Assembly (NCBI GenBank): GCA_037074765.1
Contig: JBAMDO010000200.1
Location: 1 to 64,000 of the forward strand
Origin: Mansonella perstans
Lineage: Eukaryota > Nematoda > Chromadorea > Rhabditida > Onchocercidae
Length of the DNA: 64,000 bases
Reading direction: 5' to 3'
The translations under genes and the position numbers were made by a program. Below, in pieces: positions 26,660-38,991 of this stretch (positions within the stretch are counted from its first letter, which is position 1; each line of letters opens with the position of its first letter). The notes under the pieces were generated by a model. That model ran no database searches. It was given only the letters and a program-made list of their open reading frames with translations, and had not been told where the DNA came from.

Positions 26660-27038
26660 GTATGGCTATAAAAATAGCAATTATTGTGGTAATTAACTTC
26701 TATTCGACTATATATGAGCATAAAAAGTAATGTATGGAATTATATGACATTCCAATGACTTTTGATAAATTATTTCATTGAAAAGTAATTTGAATAATTC
26801 ATTCATGCAACAAGAAAATTAGTAAAAATTGAAAGGCATAAAGATATTTCGATGGTTTTGTTCAATGCAATTTATATTGATTGCATGAAACTGAGCAGAT
26901 GTGTCTCTCGAGAGGACAGAGGACATGATAGGCGAACGAACGGTCATTACCAGCTGCTTCTGATGACTTTATGGTAAGAGGATTCAAGCCAAACTATATT
27001 TATCTAATAGCACTCAACTTATACTATTACAAGCAATA

Positions 27039-27063
27039 AAAAAAAAAAAAAAAAAAAAAAAAA
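27039..27063 (+). repeat. Poly-A tract
   Basis: About 25 consecutive A residues in intergenic DNA. No coding remnant is recognised immediately upstream, so there is no evidence that it marks a retroposed tail. Confidence 0.85.
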
Positions 27064-29263
27064 GACGATAACGGTGGCATCATTTCATAATAAACAACAA
27101 AATTCGAATTAAAATTTTGGACAGCTGCATTAATAATATTAAAATTTAAGATTAAAAATTTAATAAATTTTATTTTTTCAAAAAATATATCCATTTTATT
27201 GCATTATAACAATGTAGTTTGTCAAAATTGAATCGAAATAATCAGCTATGAAAAATTTGATATTTTGAAATTTTCATCTTCCCATAAAGAAAATTTATTT
27301 GTTAATTAGTCAAAAGAAAGAATTTCACTTTCATCTACAAAAATGCATTCCAACGAAATATCGCATAATTCAATATGACATTTATTTGACCAGCTTAGTG
27401 ATATCAGAGATAGCATTTTGCTTTCGCATTTTAATAATTTTTTTCTAAAGAGCCATAATTTAATTCAATGATAAGTGTCCAATCGCATAACTCGGGAATC
27501 AGAAAATAAATCAACATGAAATGATAAAATTTGGTCTCTTCGTTGATGAAACAATTGTAATCAATATTTCCAGAAGAAAAATAATTGAACCATTTTTATT
27601 ATAAGTTTTAACCAAAATTACTTCTTCCATTTCTTTCCTGAAATGGAATATTCGTTCATTTCAAGAAAAAAGAATTAGGTTTCGATTGTGAAAAATGCAA
27701 AAATATTTCGCAAATTATTGTCAAAATTCTTTCCCATTTAGTCAGATAGCACCAGATGGCTCCTTTGGCTCTCCTTTGCCTTCCTTCGTTAGGCCTATTA
27801 ATAATTTGAGAAGGTAACCATGGTAAAAGCAAGCTTGAAATATCTTTAAGCAATGAATATTCGGCATTGAATGTGAAAAGAAGGAAAGCAACTTTTTTTT
27901 TACCACATACCGTGAAATCAAATAAGCATAAATTAGTAAGGAAAAAAGAGGAAGAAGAGACAGAGAGAGAGGGAGACAGAGAGAGACAGAAATATTTTGT
28001 GTATTTTTAAAAATTTTGTCATCTTTTTTATTTGAGAAACATTTTTGCATCCTTAACGATCGAAATCTAAAAATCGCATTGTCATAAAACATAAAAAAAA
28101 AATGTTTTATTTCTTTCTTATATATCACAATTTTCTAAAAAAAAAAAAAATTCTTAAAAAAACGGAACAAAGTTTTTCATTTTTTTTAATATTTTGGCAC
28201 AATTTCAAACTATAATGTCATCAAATATTTCAATAAAATTTAAATGAAATGATTTTTGATCTCTTAATTTATCTTTTCGCTTCCTTAAAAAAGGTACTTT
28301 TATCGTCAAGATATTTAATCATTGCGATAAAAAATCGACATTATTATCAAACTGAATAACCACTGACGACAGAGTGAATAATTGTTGGCATCGAAATCCA
28401 CTGTTTGAAAAATATCAGTGTTTTTTACAGCAATAATTAATTACACTATGTCACTCACATATATTTCATTTATATTATTGAGATGGATTTCGTAATAAAA
28501 TTGAAATTTTGCTCATCTAAATTACAAACTTTTGTTTATAAGCAAATGAAGATAGATTCTTTCAGTACTTTTGAAAATTATGGAATTTAATTCTCCAATT
28601 AAATTTTTCAAAGTATTTGAATTAGCTGAAAAGGAAAAGCATCCTGAATTGATAATTTTTATTAATTATTAATTATGAGTTACCATGTGATTCCGCATCT
28701 TTTTTTCTTCTGAGATTGTTATTGAAAAAAAATAAAGAAATGAATTTTAACAATAAATTAATTTATTCTTATTTAACATTTAGATTACTGATTGATTATT
28801 TGTTTGGAATATAATTGTGCCATATTCTTATTAACAAATAAAAAATTATCTATTGAAAGTCATGAAATTTAATTTCTAATTTAATCTTCTAAAATATTTA
28901 AATCAGATCAAGAGCAAAGCATCCCAAAATGGCTTTTAGCTAAGAATTTGTATGTGAAAAATATTTAAGTATGCATTGATTGATAAGCAAATATTGATTT
29001 TTATTTCATTGTTTACAAAATACATCCTAAAAGTTAAATATAGCCAACAAGAGAGAGAGAGAAAAAGAATAGGATAGTTAAGAAGCAAAAATCATAAATC
29101 GATTGGTTTATTAGAACAGTGTCATCATAAATATTTTAAAAACTTTTTCTATAAATTTTTAAATTTAAAGACGACAAAATTTAATTGTTTCCGCTTTTTT
29201 TGCTAAATTTTTCAAAGATAGCTCAAATTAATTTTCAGAAAAGTGTATAATAATCAAGCTGAA

Positions 29264-30117
29264 ATGTATTGTCTAACATTGGTTACTGTAACAATTCCTC
29301 TACAAATAGCATTAGTCAATGGTTTGGATTGTTTTGCGACACGTCCAGATTTCGGTTTAATCCATATGAAATGTGACGCAAATGTCCATTATTGCGCAAA
29401 AATGAGAACCATTATTCCAGGTTAATTAGTATACTTCAAAGTAAACTCAAAAAATTTTATCAATTTAGTTCATTTTATCGCTGGATATAAATTAATATTG
29501 AGATAGAAATATTTGAAATGTCAATGCTTAACACTTTTGAGTAGATATTGAAATTTCAAATCATTGAATGCTTTGATAATTTGAAAAATACTTTATATTA
29601 ACTTTAGCACATTTTCTCATTGACGTTAGTCTGCGTAGATTCCGTGAAGCACGTCATTTTGTTTGTAAATACTCGACAAAATGGATGAAGTCAAAGACAT
29701 TTTTTTTTTTGCAGGACATGGCCTTGTCATTGATAAAGGATGTGACGTAGAAGAATTTTGTAATGTTAGTTGAAACCCTATTTCTGTTTCAGCTGTATAT
29801 TCGTATTGTTTTCCAAAAGCCTATTTTATAAATTTATCAAATTACAAAAAAAAAAGGAACTCGAAAATGCGATGTTTCGTTGCAAATGAAATTAAAGTTT
29901 GTCTCATATTTTTATTTCTTGACTGCTTTTTTCGGGTAAATTTAATTTTTTTACATCATTTCAGTTTGCTGGCCCGATCTGTATGTACAACAACTACGAC
30001 AAAGTGGAGATATGCTGCTGTAATACAAATTTTTGCAACGGCTCCATATCATACTTCAGTTATTGGATACCGTCACTAATAATCATACTTATTGTTGCAG
30101 TCTTAAACTTTGATTAA
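29264..30117 (+). CDS. Small secreted/GPI-anchored ten-cysteine protein, ET-module/Ly-6-like, copy 1 (119 aa)
   Basis: Exons: 29264-29420, 29715-29764 and 29965-30117. Residues 1-20 are a signal peptide (hydrophobic core LTLVTVTIPLQIAL). The mature part has ten cysteines spaced C-C-C-C-C-C-CCC-C, ending ICCCNTNFCNG. The CCC-x4-CN ending is the signature of nematode ET-module proteins and resembles the Ly-6/three-finger CC-x4-CN ending. After a short Ser/Tyr linker the C-terminus is hydrophobic (WIPSLIIILIVAVL), so a GPI-attachment signal or a membrane anchor. A CAG at about 29239 ends a pyrimidine tract, a possible SL acceptor. The gene has a tandem paralogue at 32076. Function is unknown; a surface or secreted product is inferred. 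Confidence 0.8.
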
Positions 30118-32075
30118 TATCAGATATGAATGGAAAATTTTAAATATGTTAATTCTTAATTGTTGATATGATAAATGACAAATTACATGGTAAATTAGTG
30201 ATATGATAAATTATCAAAAATCATATGAAGGAAAAAACAAAGAGAATAAAATCAATAATAATTTCAACAAGTAATTCAAATTTGATCTACTTTGAAATTC
30301 AACAGCTCAACTATACGGTTTGATCATTTGAAATGTAATTGAATACCGAAAAGTTTCAAGTTTCACATTAATAAATAATTTAATTTCAGTTTGTGAAACT
30401 AATTGGTGAGATTTTTAGACAATTAATTACAAAACAAATTGAAATTAGCATTGATTTTTTTGTTTCTTTTTTTCCTTCTCTATTTTTTCACATTTTTTTA
30501 TTTTATTAAACTTAAATCGTTCCTACCAATTTGTTATAATTACTACTAATTGTAGAGACGATTTCAAACTTTTCTTAACGATTCCTAAATTTCTATCGGA
30601 AAAATAAATAAAAAAATTTTAGCAAAGATAGAAATGATGGAGAAGAAATATTTCTGTTGTCAAACAACGTTCATTCAATCATTGAATTACTGATTCATAT
30701 CTGTGTCAACATGTGAAATGACAATTCACACGCAAAACGATATGAAATGTTTTGAAAGCAATAGTGCAAGTCATAATCTTTTAATTCGCAGCTTATCAAA
30801 AAAAAATGGCAAAAAAATTGTCGTTAAAATTGAAATTTTGAAACGGTATTCACTCACTTTGCAATTATTTCGGTTTGAAATGATTTGGACTTTTTTTTGA
30901 TAAAATTTTAACTTAATCTTACTTTTTTAATTCAATTCTCTTTAATAGCCATTTCAACAAGGAATTGATACGATGGCATCTTGCTTTCGTGAAGAAGTCC
31001 GTAGGACAACCAACTTTGCCGTACAAAATATTTTATTTAGGCTTGTCAATAAGTTCACGCAGAAACGTAGGTCTTGTCAATAGGTTCACACGAAACGTTT
31101 GAGTGAATGCATGTGTTATATTTCGTAAGATCTTTTCATGTCTATAAGTTAAATATTGTCAACAATATCATTTTATTAATCCTCACAATTTTGTTTTTAT
31201 TTCCAATTAATTCATTCTTAAACTTTTTTATATTTCGTATTAAATGGTTATGTCGATAAAAAACTCAGCTACAGCTTTAAAAATTTGAAAATTTTGACAT
31301 TTATTGCTCTTGTTTTTCCTTCAATCAGAATTTCTTCCCTAAACTTTTCGAATTTGAACTTCATTAATTATTTTAACTGATTGTTCATTTGTTGATTCTA
31401 AGTTGATTATTTTGTTTCCTGCCTGAATTATTTCGTTTCCACTTTCGCATTATTTGTCTCTCTATAGAGCCTAACAAAAAAAAAAAAAAAAAGAGTGAAA
31501 TAAAAATAAAATCAACGTTCGCAGCTGTTTTTCGGTATTGTGCATTTACCGTGTTTTGTCACCTGTTCCGAGAAGCACTTCCAAGAATTTACTAGAACCA
31601 TTTATAATATCTGACAAAATATCCTCACAACTTTTATGCCATTTCAATTTTTTTTACTGTTATATTTTTACTCAGCTATTTTATTGCGTTAAATATACAG
31701 AATTTTAAATTTGGAAAATTTTAACAACTATATTCAATTCATTTACGAAATTAATAATAAATTTAAATCCTATTATGATGATTTGCATTACTAGCTAAAT
31801 AAGAACCGATCAAATGAAATTATAATAATTGTTAGTCATTGAATTACATAAAACTTTATTTAAGCCATATCTACTGAGACTGAAATGAATTTGAAAAAAA
31901 TCGTAATAACAAATTTTATTCCAATATTTCAAGGAAGTTTTAAATCAAATATAAACAAAAAAATTAGTTTTCTTTTTTTTCAGAAAATATTCAGTATCTT
32001 TAATGAGTTTGTACAATTAACCATTTTTTATAACAATTACTTGAATGAAAGCTTTTTTTCCTTTTTTTAGTGATA
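30118..32075. other. Spacer between the two ten-cysteine paralogues
   Basis: AT-rich. It contains the mariner-like remnant at ~30948-31097 and a poly-A run at ~31467-31483. No exon of a third paralogue is seen. Confidence 0.55.
30948..31097 (+). mobile_element. Possible mariner-like transposon 3' remnant with doubled terminal repeat
   Basis: A short open stretch (30949-31012) reads PFQQGIDTMASCFREEVRRT. This is reminiscent of the end of mariner transposases, where an F-x3-GI-x6-RW motif precedes the stop. About 25 bases on come two adjacent ~30-bp direct repeats, 31037-31067 and 31068-31097. Both contain CTTGTCAATA-x-GTTCAC followed by GAAACG, resembling a mariner terminal inverted repeat (TTAGG-TTGTC-x-AATAAGTTC type). 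No 5' end or intact transposase is present. The element type is inferred. Confidence 0.4.
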
Positions 32076-34131
32076 ATGTTGAAATTTATCAGCTATGCAT
32101 TGCCAATATTAGCAATTTTGATAGTAACAAATGATGCATTAAAATGCTACTCTGGACGGCAATATTTCGGCACAATGGGTAACGGTGGATCGTTTTCCGA
32201 AGTTCTTTGCCCTACAGGATCAAACTTCTGTGTCAAAAGACATTTCGCAATTCAGTGTAAGTTAGTTTTATAACTTAAAATGCGATTAAGTTAATAAATA
32301 TAAATCATTTGATTGTGCTGCATTCCAACAAACATAACAAAATTGTTTAGTTTTTTAGTATAAAATTTTTTCATTTATCCACTAAGGATCTCATCCAATG
32401 CCAGCATTTATTAGAATCCATATGTGAGAATTTTTTGAAAGAATCCTACTATGTAATTAAAGTTATCAGAAATATTAATTTAAACTAACATTTATTTCAA
32501 TTAATTTTAAAGTCAAATTCATTACCATTCTATTATTGCCTTTACAATTTCGTGAATTTTTTTATTATAAACAAAAAAATTTGTTAAGCGGTGAAGTTTG
32601 TTGAAATTGCAGATCAAACAATAATTTCTGAGCATTTTCATCTAGTAAAATTACACTTAATCATATCATGGGGTTGCAACAACTCGACAGAGATAAAACA
32701 GAAAATTCCTCAAAATAATATTGCTGTGGGAACTAGTTGCGTTCGTAAAAACGACAAATTAAAAATTCAACGGATAATTTAACAAACTGTTGTACTCAGC
32801 ATCATCAATAGATAGTGGGATTCAATACCAGATATTTAATTAATAACTTCCATTCTTCATTTCTTTGTAATTCTCACTAATTTAACTGGAGATTAACTGC
32901 ATAATTTATTGTAAATTACAAATTAATTATACGAATGATTTTTGAAAATTAAAAATGAATGTTTTTTTTTGCAGACAACGAAGATGTTGTTGAAAAAACA
33001 TGTGATCAAAATTTGCAGTGTTACGTAAGTTCATTATTTCAGTCCTTGAAATTTGTTATTAATCATAGATTAATTGTGTTGTAATAGTAATTAACGATTG
33101 CAATAATAAAAAATTGTGATATTAATAATGAAACTGACAATAACAGCTATAATAACAAAAACAATCATAGAAAAAATAACTGTAGCAATGACAATGATAA
33201 AAAAAAGCAATAGTAATAGTAAATAGTAGCAAAATAGTAAAAGTAGTAAAATTATAGTGCTAGCAATAATAATAATAACAAATGATGATAACGGCTATAG
33301 CAATGATAATGTTAATGATGTTGATAGCAATGATAATGTTAATGATGTTATAACTATCATCATACCGAAATTAATAATTGCTAATTATAAGTAATGCTCA
33401 TCATGACTGGGTCATCTAATTATAATATTGTCTTTTTTTTCACTATACTACAATATTATCAGTATATTTAAGTAAAGTCGTTAATTATGTGTACGAAATT
33501 AGTATGTAGCAGTGCAAATGATGCCAATATAGTTATTCAGAAATTTGATAAGCATACTGATTAGAACAGCACTCGACTTATCATTTTTTTTTGCAACTTA
33601 ATCATTCACAGTTTATATCTTTCACATGCTATTGACTTCCTTAATAAACCTAAAAATCAAAAAGTGATTTGTTATACCTTTATATTCTATAACTTTGTAA
33701 ATGTATGAGCATTTCTGTTTGCAAGAAATGATAATCAATCAATGTTCAGTTGTGATAAAAATTAATAAGATTATAATTAATATTTAAGTTTATCATTATC
33801 GGTTTATGTTGAGGTATAAAAAATTACATGAAATAAATTAATTGAGATCATTTATTACAATTCAAATTCAGGCATATAATGATCAAATTAGTTTAGTGAT
33901 TCAATCAATAAATATATCTTCAGTTGTAAACAATTTTATAAAAAGCTGTTAATTTATTTACAGAAAGTTGGCAATGGTTGTTATTACGACCCGACTAGCG
34001 TGGGAGAGTACTGTTGTTGTGATTCGGATAGTTGTAATGGTGCAACTACTACAATTACTGCTTCATTTCTCTTTGTTACAATTGCTTTTTACTTCTTCTG
34101 TACTACTTTCATGCATATTTCATTCTATTAA
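32076..34131 (+). CDS. Small secreted/GPI-anchored ten-cysteine protein, ET-module/Ly-6-like, copy 2 (132 aa)
   Basis: Exons: 32076-32256, 32975-33024 and 33964-34131. Intron phases (1 and 0) and the 50-nt middle exon are the same as in copy 1 at 29264, showing tandem duplication. A signal peptide (ISYALPILAILIV, cut near NDA-LKC) is followed by ten cysteines in the same order, with LCPTGSNFC, CDQNLQC, GCYY and the ending YCCCDSDSCNG. The C-terminal ~28 residues are hydrophobic (ASFLFVTIAFYFFC), a GPI signal or anchor. TTTTTTTAG directly before the start (ends 32070) could be an SL acceptor. The two proteins have diverged strongly outside the cysteines, suggesting an old or fast-evolving pair. 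Confidence 0.82.
33110..33360 (+). repeat. Cryptically repetitive AAT/GAT-rich tract with a 27-bp exact duplication
   Basis: The second intron of ten-cysteine copy 2 has a trinucleotide-biased stretch (AAT, GAT, GTT, AGT units). Within it, a 27-bp unit containing ATAGCAATGATAATGTTAAT is present twice at 33297-33323 and 33324-33350. Confidence 0.8.
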
Positions 34132-35933
34132 TCCTAAATTACCTAAAAAATTAAAATTTCTTCAGATACTTCTGTAAGCATTGAGAGCTAATTTTAAGAA
34201 ATCGAAAAACTAATTCCTTGCTGGAACGGAAATTTATGTATATGTATGGTAAAAGAGTTGATTAAAGGACTTTCAAATCTGAGAAATAGCCAAAATGAAA
34301 CTTTCATCTTTTGTGCTCTAAAATCATTCTTTCGTTTCGTTCTTCGTATCTTTGCCTTAAAATGTTTTTGTTTTTATTTGGAGATTAATTTGCGGCAAAT
34401 ATCCTGCAAGTTTCATTTGAGTTGATTTTGGCGATTAAATTTTACGAATTTCTTATGAGTATTAATAATTTTTTTGAATTTGTTTTTGAATATATAACCT
34501 CATTTACACAATTCTTTCTGCAAACTGCATTATATATATACCATATTTTGACTAAAGGTACAACTCAATTACTTAATTATGGTTTAATTACAGGAATGTA
34601 TAAAAATTCGGAACATAAAAAACCATGAAAAAAAGAAAATAAAAGCATAATATTATGCTTTTAGCAAGATAGCGCACAGGGATTCTGGAAGTTTTAATGA
34701 CAATTATTCCGAAGAAGGAATAATATGAATTGTTGAATGTGAAAAGAAAGTCAGATTACCGGAATTTTTTGGTTTCAATGATATGGAAATTGTTTCAATT
34801 AGTCAAAATTTTTGAATAAAAAAAAACTATCGTAGCAATTATGCAAAAATCGTTGTAAAATATAATAAATTGATTAAAATTATAATTTAATCTGCTTTAT
34901 TTAAAGTTGATGAATTATCAGGTATTCTTTGAAATCCTAAATATTTTTTCCATCTGGTCATATTTTTCATTTTGACTGGTTTAGTAATTGAACAGAAATA
35001 TAGCCGCATTCGGTCACTTTGGTTTTTTGTGTTGCCAATTTTTAGCCCTGTAATTGTTAGATTACATGAGTACTGAGTACTTTGTACTTTATTTCATCGT
35101 TTTCTGCCAACAAAAACTATGAATGAAATCTATTGTCATTATCGAAATCCAATAACTATACGATTTTATTCACTCGAAATACAAAAAGATCAATGATTGT
35201 TGTTAGGCAAACAATGTATTCAGTTTCCCATTCGTTTTTGGTGTCAAAAACAGTCTCCCATTGTTGTTTATCTGAAAACACAATCTAATGATTTAGCAGA
35301 TTGATTTTAATCTCTAAAAACGAACAATAACACTGATTGGTTGGATTTCAACTTCCCTAGCCAATTTTTGTTGTCCAACTAGTGTTCTGCAGGAAGTACA
35401 TCAGATAGAAAAATTTATTTCAAAGATTGAATTTTAAGAAAGCATTATTGGATTTGAAACATAAATTGAGTGATATGCGTTTTAGAGACAGAGATGTCGT
35501 GATAGTTGATCTTTCCAAACACAGAAATTCTTATTGAAAAGTTATTGAAAAGCCTGCAAACTTTTCCTTTCGCATAAAGGTGAAATATAAAGCATGTCTC
35601 TTACGATAAATGCAAGTTTCCTCATCCAAGTTATTTATATTGTTGAAACAAATTTTGGAAAAAAAAAATTACATCTTACATCTTATCTTCATTCGCAAAT
35701 AAATTTATACAGCAAATTTCTTTTCATTTTTAAAAATCGCAAAAATTCGGAGATTTTTCTTGCCTTTCTTGTTTTTTCATTACGATGACAAAATGAGATG
35801 ACAGAGTGACATTTCCGGTGACAATTAGGGTGCTGCGTAATCATTCATTCACTATCAGCAAGGAAGCAATTTGATCATAATCATTGCGATATCCGTGATT
35901 CCGGACTACTATCATGTTCCAAGCAGTTTAAAT

Positions 35934-36245
35934 TTACAGCATCAACTGTGACATGTTTTGAAGCAGAATAACTAACAATTCAATACTAAATGGAAGTGGC
36001 TGATTAGCCTGGAATGAAGTGGTACTACTTGAAAATTGTAATATTTGATCGGATGATGTTTGACTTTGAGATAAAGCAGCGGAAGTTGAAGGCTTGCAAA
36101 TAATTCTATCAGTTGTTTCGATTATATCACTCGTAAATTTGCTTGTATTTCCTTCTGAATCTTCTTCTTGCTCTTCCGTAAGCTGTTCAACAACATGTAC
36201 TATATTTCTTGCTGCAAATTTTATTCGTTTTTTTTTCATTCTGAG
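35934..36245 (-). CDS. Hypothetical acidic/Ser-rich protein or terminal exon
   Basis: The minus-strand frame starts with an ATG one base after a possible acceptor (AACTCAG) and runs about 102 codons to TAA. It begins with a basic MKKKRIKFAARNIV. Next comes an acidic EQLTEEQEEDSEG segment, then a Ser/Thr/Gln-rich region and a hydrophobic LLVILLQNM near the end. The composition is more protein-like than neighbouring chance frames. I recognise no family. It could be a small trans-spliced gene, the last exon of a longer minus-strand gene, or a chance frame. Confidence 0.3.
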   Translation of the reverse strand, partial: LRMKKKRIKFAARNIVHVVEQLTEEQEEDSEGNTSKFTSDIIETTDRIICKPSTSAALSQSQTSSDQILQFSSSTTSFQANQPLPFSIELLVILLQNMSQLML

Positions 36246-37906
36246 TTTCAATTATAAATTTAAAGAAAATAAAACTTTTTGTTCCATCCTGAAACTATTA
36301 TTTCAAAAGCAACTTGTGCTAGATAGCATTTAACATTTTATTGAATAGGTACAAAAAAAAAAAAATTATCCAAATTTAGCAAACAAAGCCTAGTGTATCA
36401 TCGAATCATAACCTTTTACTATTTAGTCCTGCATAACAGTAGCAACTACAACAACAGTAACAACAGCAATAATGTCTAAATGATAATAAGCGACATGTAC
36501 GGACTCTAAATAAGCATCATTAAAATAGGATAAAAAGGATTAATCGGAAAAGATACTTTGACATACATGCTGCTATTAAATAACTATAAAATCATTATTA
36601 TTTCTCTACCATTTCCTTCATCATCATGTCTATAACTCTCATTTTCATATCTTAGAAGTACCTATTATATATCGCCTAAGATAACCCAAGCCATTTTCCT
36701 ACTTCTTATCAAATAATCACAACTTCAAAGCGATTATTACAATATAATGGATGCAATTACGGTAGATTATGATGGAACTGCAACACCTCCATCCTTAACG
36801 TCTGGAAGAAAATAAATCTTTAAATCTATTCAGCCAATTAGTAAGCATAGATAAAAATATTGGGCGATGGTGCTTTCAATAACGTTGGCATCAAATAATT
36901 AAAAAAAAAAACTCATTCAATTTTTTAATTATCATGGCTTTAAACGTTTTCTTATCAAGATAAGAGTCAGTCTTAAGATTGACGTATTATAAATATGCCA
37001 ACACCGTAGCTACGCAGACGTTTGTAATTGTATTTACATTGTTAAAAATTCAGGAACTGAATTAGAATACTAGAAAAATGATCAAATTCTATGTTAAACC
37101 AATCCATTTCATTCAGTTTTCATCCAGTTCATTATCTTTTAAAGATCTTTCCTTGACGGGATAAGGGTTTACTGAGTTAGTTTTTGTAGTGCTCTAGTCT
37201 TCTCATTTTGTCGATCTTTATCGTTTGCACACTTACAACTGCCTGATTTCACATTATTCATCACTTTTTGAATCAAGAGTGTTTCTGATTGAAAAATCGA
37301 ATTCTCTTCCGAAGAAACATCCCCATAGTACCATAATTACCATAATTCATCAGTGCTGCATAATTCTCTAAACTTATTGCTTATGTAACTGAAAAAGTCA
37401 ACAAAAGAATTTTAAAATTTCTCTTTCAAAAGTGTATAATTTTTATGATTTAAACATAAGCTATTTTACTTGCACTGTCACGACTAATTGGCCACCATTC
37501 CATAAATTTTCATCTGCACAATCTGTAGTAATCGTCACAGATGAAGCTGAAGCCAAGGCTTTTAGAAGTAAGATATGTTGTGGTTATTACAGCTTTGCTT
37601 TTTCACAAAATATGATATCGTTTTGCATAATTTTTTTTTGTTTTCGTTTTGCATATTTTATATGCTTCAATTCTTTTTTGTTCTACATGACTCCAGTTTT
37701 TTGTTTTTTACGAAATTTTTGCAGAATCTTCCTCCCATCATCATCGGCATCATCAGAATCATTTTATGTCCTTATTGACCACAAAAGATGATGAAAGAAA
37801 GATATACCATAAGCTTCACTATATTTGAAATCAGTAAATTTGAAATATTCTCCTTCGTATTTTAAAATACAGACATTAAAAAATATATAAAACTGTCAGC
37901 TTATCA

Positions 37907-38003
37907 ATTAATAACGATTTCGAGATATTCCAGAATGAATTATATCATTTAAACCGCAACGTAATTCATTCCGGAATATGCTAAAATCGCTATAATTTGA
38001 TAA
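37907..38003. repeat. Imperfect inverted repeat (hairpin), arms ~36 nt
   Basis: ATATTCCAGAATGAATTA (37925-37942) faces TAATTCATTCCGGAATAT (37962-37979), 17 of 18 paired, across a 19-base loop. Pairing continues outward with mismatches (CGATTT.. against ..AAATCG). The arms contain TTCCAGAA and TTCCGGAA. It may be a MITE-like hairpin or an RNA-folding element. Confidence 0.7.
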
Positions 38004-38944
38004 TTTCTGGAGAATTTAATACTTTAATATCATCTAATACATCAATTCTTGCAACATTCAAGTAATGACAGAATTCCTAATTGAATAATTAAAGGAAGTT
38101 CTGCTAAATAACAATGGTTTTGGTCTAAATGCTAGTAATTTCGAGATAATAAACATTCTGACGATATAACTGGTTAGCCGAGACCTGATATGATTGTGTC
38201 AACATTCTTTTCGAGAGTATTTTTTTTTTGCATTCTCACTTCCGTATATTTAGAAGATGGCAACTGGTCATTTGTGCAATAACAATCAGTGGAAATAAAT
38301 ATTCTTGCAACTTCGAAACATTCGAAATAATCATAAAACCTTGAAGATTTAAAACGTATTTAGCTGAAAAGTGATGTGTACAAGTTAAATTATTAAAAAT
38401 CTAACAATGACATCGTAAAAAAGAAAAGTGGAAAATGTGAAAATTGCAGAAGAAACAAAGTTATTTGGCAACTGATGATTTCGATGTCTACGTGCTTCAA
38501 AATATTATACATCAGGAAAGGACTGATTTAGAATGCAAACTGCCATCCTGAAAAAATAATCTAGTTGTTTTATTCATCTAAAAGGTTTTCTATGGCTATG
38601 AAATTCCTTGGTTGACAATGTTTATGTCATCAATGAATTAGTCAATGATACTACTGAAGTCAGCTGATAAACTTGTCAATTTTGATGGTAAACAATGTAT
38701 TGAAATAAGTTAAAATAAGTATTATTTTGCAGTCTGCAACCTTGTGATGATCGATACTACATGGAACAAGTACCAACTCTCTGATCGCATTCTTTTGAAT
38801 GATTGGCATCGTTGAAAAATTTCTAGATTTTTAAATTCTTGAAATTATTCAGTGAAATGTACATTTTAAACACTGTTATACTACACTGTTGCACGGATTT
38901 TCGGAAAAAGATTTGCATTTTTAGCCAATATTTCTAGCCATGGG

Positions 38945-38991
38945 TTAATTAAAATTGGTTATTAATTAAAATTGGTTAATTAAAATTGGCA
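38945..38991 (+). repeat. Tandem TTAATTAAAATTGG repeat
   Basis: Three tandem copies of a 14-16-bp unit TTAATTAAAATTGG(TTA). Confidence 0.8.

Larger units (their letters stand above)
24976..29263. other. Intergenic region, no gene recognised
   Basis: AT-rich DNA with short repeats (25124-25176, TA run at ~26639, poly-A at ~27039-27063, GA-rich tract at ~27957-27990). A GC-richer patch at 25700-25915 has a 66-codon open frame without family resemblance. An ATG-containing exon-like segment at 26885-26973, followed by GTAAGA, is discussed in the findings. Other open frames are short and low-complexity. Confidence 0.5.

Noticed and set aside
27742..28128. 128-codon minus-strand frame
   Set aside because: Much of it is a translated (TC)n tract (Ser/Leu-rich) and Phe/Lys codons from A/T runs.
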